From: Cylicocyclus nassatus
Lineage: Eukaryota; Nematoda; Chromadorea; Rhabditida; Strongylidae
Length of the DNA: 64,000 nucleotides
Assembly: GCA_958299035.1 (NCBI GenBank)
Contig: CATQJL010000001.1
Span: 28,685,521 to 28,749,520 of the forward strand
Direction: 5' to 3'
Position numbers and translations under genes: made by a program. Shown here in pieces: positions 60,531 to 64,000 of the stretch; the stretch's first letter is position 1, and each line of letters starts with the position of its first letter. The notes beneath the pieces are model-generated. The model was given only the letters and a program-made list of their open reading frames with translations. It did not search any database and had not been told where the DNA came from.

Positions 60531-60608
60531 CTGTGACACCCGCCGGGGCCCGAAGTGTATGTGTGCCAAGTTTGGTCCGGATACGGCGGAGCCGGGTAAG
60601 CCAGCTAG

Positions 60609-62121
60609 TAAGCAATATAATGCATAGGCTTAAGTAACGCAAAAAACTACTATACTATGATAAACGCACAGCTATAACTAAATACCAAACCTTTACATCG
60701 CGGGACGAGCCGCGATACTCCGTGAATTTTCGGATTCATCTTAACGGATAACCCAGGTACGCCAAATGCTAAGTACCTGAATTTTTACAAATTCTTTTAA
60801 ATTAGCATACCACGTGCGTGCCCGCTTCCAACTTCTTGAAACTGCTGTGCAGGGCTGGGGGTGTGGTGCAAGAGGAACGATAGCTGGCAATAAGGGGCGC
60901 GCCACGGAGGGGTCTGTCAATAGCCTATGCACGCTAGGCGCCGCCCATCCACGGCGGACGAGTTTACAATCAACTACAATAGCTCGTACGAATCGCATTC
61001 GTCCACTTTATCTTTTAGAGAATCATTAATCAATTGGAATCATGGTAATTCTATGATTATCTGATGCTTTGGATCTGGCTGATTTATGGAGATAGTCATG
61101 TTATGTGTGAAACATGAACTCTGCCATAATGTGCCAGAAGAAGCCCTCTTAACTCTTTCTACAATGAATATATTCCCTACATTCTTGATAAATTGTTTAT
61201 TACATTGTAATGAATCTTTAATACAAATGCATATTTATTGATATTGTAAAATATAACTATACAAGAGTAGTCCTAATGACAATGAACGATAACAAACAAA
61301 AGAACAGCAATTACTCAAAATTGTAGCAGGATTGGAGGCTGTTGGTGGATATCGATCCTAAAAATCAACAATATCGGCGTGATATGAACAAAAGGCGATA
61401 TCACACACATATTCACGAACAACACCTCAAAAACCTACACAAAAAGTCAAATTCTATTATAAAGGTGGAAAACATGAAAGGGAAGACAATTAGATGAAGA
61501 ACATAAGAAAAAACAAAAAAAACACAGCAAATATGATAAAATAGTAAAATACCATGAATGCGGGCGTTGAATGAGACTAGAGTAGGCCCGCTCATTTTCG
61601 AAAATCTAGCAGCGTCCTTCAACACACGGCTCAACCCATGCGTGCGTACGGGTTCTCGCGTGTGGGCGGGGCTTCGTGCGCGCTGTGGTGGCTGGCAACT
61701 ACCAGCTGGCGCGGGCTATCGTTCCTCTTGCCCGCCACCCCAAGGCTGGAACAAATCCGAAAAAAAATTAGGATATCATGGTACTAGTTTTTCATTTTAT
61801 GTTGTTATATATATGCAATTTTTTCGGCGCTTGCCCAAGACACTGCAAAAACCCTTTGCTTTTCCCCAAGACGTTATTCAGGCTTGACGCGGTTGAAGCT
61901 GTGCCTAGTCGTGTCCCGATTTATCCTTTCTGCTTATAGGCTAGTATATCACTCTTCTTTCAAGGGTTAAAAAGATGTCCTCGTTGGATGGCAAACACAT
62001 TAAGAAGCTTGAAATATTGCTGAAACTGTTCATCAAGCAGCTCCAAAATTCAGGCGTTACCGAATTTGTTTGTCAGCATTTCTGTCCGCTTCATCAAGCG
62101 ATGTGACCACTCAACCGTGAT
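60609..62121. other. Stretch with a possible inverted-repeat pair
   Basis: The block CAAGAGGAACGATAGC near 60870 recurs inverted near 61715, and both ends are GC-rich in AT-rich surroundings, so an unrecognised element of about 0.9 kb is possible. I see no gene. Confidence 0.35.
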
Positions 62122-62131
62122 ATTGAGCAGC

Positions 62132-63431
62132 ATATCTTCGATAGTCTAGAGACAGGGCGCCAAAAGTGAAGGTTGTTTGAACATCTGACGTCATAAATAG
62201 TGAAGGTTGTTTGAAGAAGATCAGAGGAAAGAAAATGACGTAAAACAGATATGAAAAGCAAAAGAAACCGCTGTGAACCGGATAAAAACCCTGCAATAGG
62301 GTTTGAAATCTTTCATTTGGCGGCTTTTCAGAGTGCAAGTTTTCGCTCTAGGACCAGCAATTCGCAACACGGGGTTTTTGTTTTTGATGCGTCCTTTGAA
62401 TTTTTACCCCCGCATTGACGTTCCTGTTTCCTGGGACGTTGTCTGGATGCGCTTACCGTTCTGAGCAACATTCGCCCAAGCTGGAAAAAAATCGCTGCGA
62501 AGGCACTGAAACAGAACAAGGTAAAGAAAAACGCACTTTTTACAATTTTTCGCGAAAAATTCCACCATAATCGAAGAGGTAAGGGCTGGGTGGTTGTCAG
62601 CATTATGAACAGAAGCAAGATCTATAGAATGCACGAAGAAACGGCATGAAAAGAGTTAAACTTGGAGAAAAACAAGAGATTTTCAAAATCAAGGTTTTTG
62701 CCGGATTTCTCGACCAAATTGAAAATGTGGTTTTGGGACGTTGTCAGTGTGAAAATAGAGATCAAGAGCTTCAATATGATATATAGCTTGCAAAATTTGG
62801 GTTCGAAACAGCGAAGATAACGGTACCAGGGCCAAATGCCCGGCGCCCCGCGTTTGGGGTAGCGAGGTAGCGCGCAGCGCGCGGAGACGCAGACGGGCAG
62901 CGGAGACAGACCAGAGTCGACGGGGCATTTGGCTCTGGTCGTAGATCTCAGCGGGGTCTCAGTGAAACTCTGCAACATTGTATATCATTCTGATCGTCAT
63001 GACACGACGAGGGGAATTGACAACGTCCCAAAAAGACCAGTGTATTCGTGCGCGATTCTCTGCGCAAGAATTAAGCGCAGTTTCTCGTTTTTGTTTAACT
63101 CCAATAGCTTTTCTAAACTTCTGAAACTCTTGGTCAAATGGGAGGTTAACTGAGAAATTTTGTCCTGAATTCTGACGAAAATTCCACGGAAACCTTCTTT
63201 TTGACGCAAAAAAAAGGCTATGAAAACGCAAATTCTCGGTTTCGCCGGAATAAGCTAGAGATATTATTCCCTATATTTGCTTCATTAACACACGTTCCGA
63301 TATAGTCAGGATAATAACATTCAGGGCGAAGCCCCGGATGACTTCTGTTTTTTTTCAGGTGAAGGTTGTGTCTCCTCATAGCCGTCAAAGTGAAGATTAC
63401 CAGAGTACGTGGCTCTATGTATCAAGGGTAT
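62132..63431 (+). mobile_element. MULE-like non-autonomous element, copy 2
   Basis: Ends ATATCTTCGATA and TATCAAGGGTAT, with a 9-10 bp duplication NTTGAGCAGC at 62122-62131 and 63432-63441. It is alignable to copy 1 (23048-24385) over its whole length, including the GC-rich block bounded by GCCAAATGC and GCATTTGGC at 62822-62940. Confidence 0.8.
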
Positions 63432-63811
63432 GTTGAGCAGCATCTCTCGACGTTCCACTAAAGAAAAATCAGGTAACTTTGAGATGAGACACAAATTTTC
63501 GAATGCTGAATTCACAGATATTGTGTGCAGCTGCGGCACACCGTTCTAAAGCGAGTTGTTAGTTTTTTTTCTGTGCAAAATTGGCATACCATGCATCATA
63601 GGAGAGCTGTCCTATTGAAAAATCTGCTTAAAAATGGTGTAAGAAACTAAACAATATCAAATTGAGCCTTTTGTTCATAAAAAAAATTTAACGCAGCAAA
63701 TTAGCACTTAGATGATGATACCGTAATGCCAGTTGGGATAGAAGCATGCAGATGTTGCACAGAAAAAATAGATAATAACTTGCTTCGGAAAAATCAGCTA
63801 GGGACAACATA

Positions 63812-64000
63812 TTAGGTCGTTCCGGAAGTACTGTCGCTTTTTTCAATCGTACGCCACATCTCGTAGAGCAAAGATATGTAAGAGATTCTGGAAGCATTTG
63901 ATGCAGCATTTCATTCTCTTTCTAATGATTGTAAAAGTACCGCATAAAACTTGATAACCTCTCGAAAATTCATCGAAATCTGCGACCAATGCCTTCTGAG
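63812..64000. mobile_element. Mariner-type element, left end only
   Basis: TTAGGTCGTTCCGGAAGTAC preceded by TA at 63810-63811 is a mariner-type end similar to that at 6686. The rest runs beyond the window. Confidence 0.55.

Larger units (their letters stand above)
55249..60608 (+). mobile_element. Helitron-like element without Rep/helicase
   Basis: The 5' end TCTTATATATAAAGC lies after A and the 3' end CCAGCTAG before T, the canonical TC...CTAG structure with A/T insertion site and no target duplication. Near the 5' end is a CTGT/TATG simple repeat. ATCCGGACCAAACTTGGC appears close to the 5' end and inverted close to the 3' end. No Rep or helicase frame is seen, so it is non-autonomous. Almost the whole interior is a palindrome. 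Confidence 0.8.

Overview
The window is eukaryotic and most likely from a free-living or parasitic nematode with a repeat-rich, gene-poor genome. I base this on one recognisable cellular gene, a TWIK/TWK-type two-pore-domain potassium channel with short exons, T-rich 3' splice sites and phase-conserved introns, and on the mixture of mobile elements: Tc1/mariner-like fold-back elements, piggyBac-, PIF/Harbinger-, hAT- and MULE-like non-autonomous elements, a Helitron and a CR1/Jockey-type LINE. No bacterial gene organisation, CRISPR array or viral gene is visible, and the species cannot be named from sequence alone.

Layout. 1-3.1 kb: a 1.7 kb element with AACCCT-rich ends, then a mariner-type hairpin. 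3.7-12 kb: a nested block in which piggyBac-like elements, a GC-rich 0.6 kb element (here called B) and hairpin elements sit in a 1.65 kb inverted duplication, part of which was duplicated again in tandem. 12.1-15.5 kb: a decayed LINE on the + strand, split by a Tc1-like hairpin element. 15.5-23 kb: gene-poor DNA with a (CA)253 microsatellite and two palindromic elements. 23.0-24.4 kb and 62.1-63.4 kb: two copies of one MULE-like element, each flanked by its own ~10 bp duplication. 24.4-40 kb: mostly featureless AT-rich DNA with three copies of a ~170 bp MITE, three copies of a ~110 bp repeat of unknown type, and homopolymer G/C tracts.

40.17-51.58 kb: the potassium channel gene on the + strand. 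I reconstruct nine coding exons (about 296 aa) plus an alternative first coding exon at 47.4 kb. That exon encodes a second, different first transmembrane helix and ends in the same splice phase as exon 2, so the gene appears to make two N-terminal forms on one shared pore body. Intron 1 (6.3 kb) is packed with transposons, including a 3.4 kb hAT-like element holding a large palindrome and a mariner hairpin.

52-53.5 kb: a hairpin element nested inside a mariner hairpin, next to a Helitron fragment. 55.25-60.61 kb: a 5.36 kb Helitron-like element with 5' TC and 3' CTAG ends between A and T; most of its body is a ~4.6 kb near-perfect palindrome. The most notable signals are the alternative M1 cassette, the giant palindrome inside Helitron ends, and the repeated finding that whole elements are fold-back structures able to encode long hairpin RNA.
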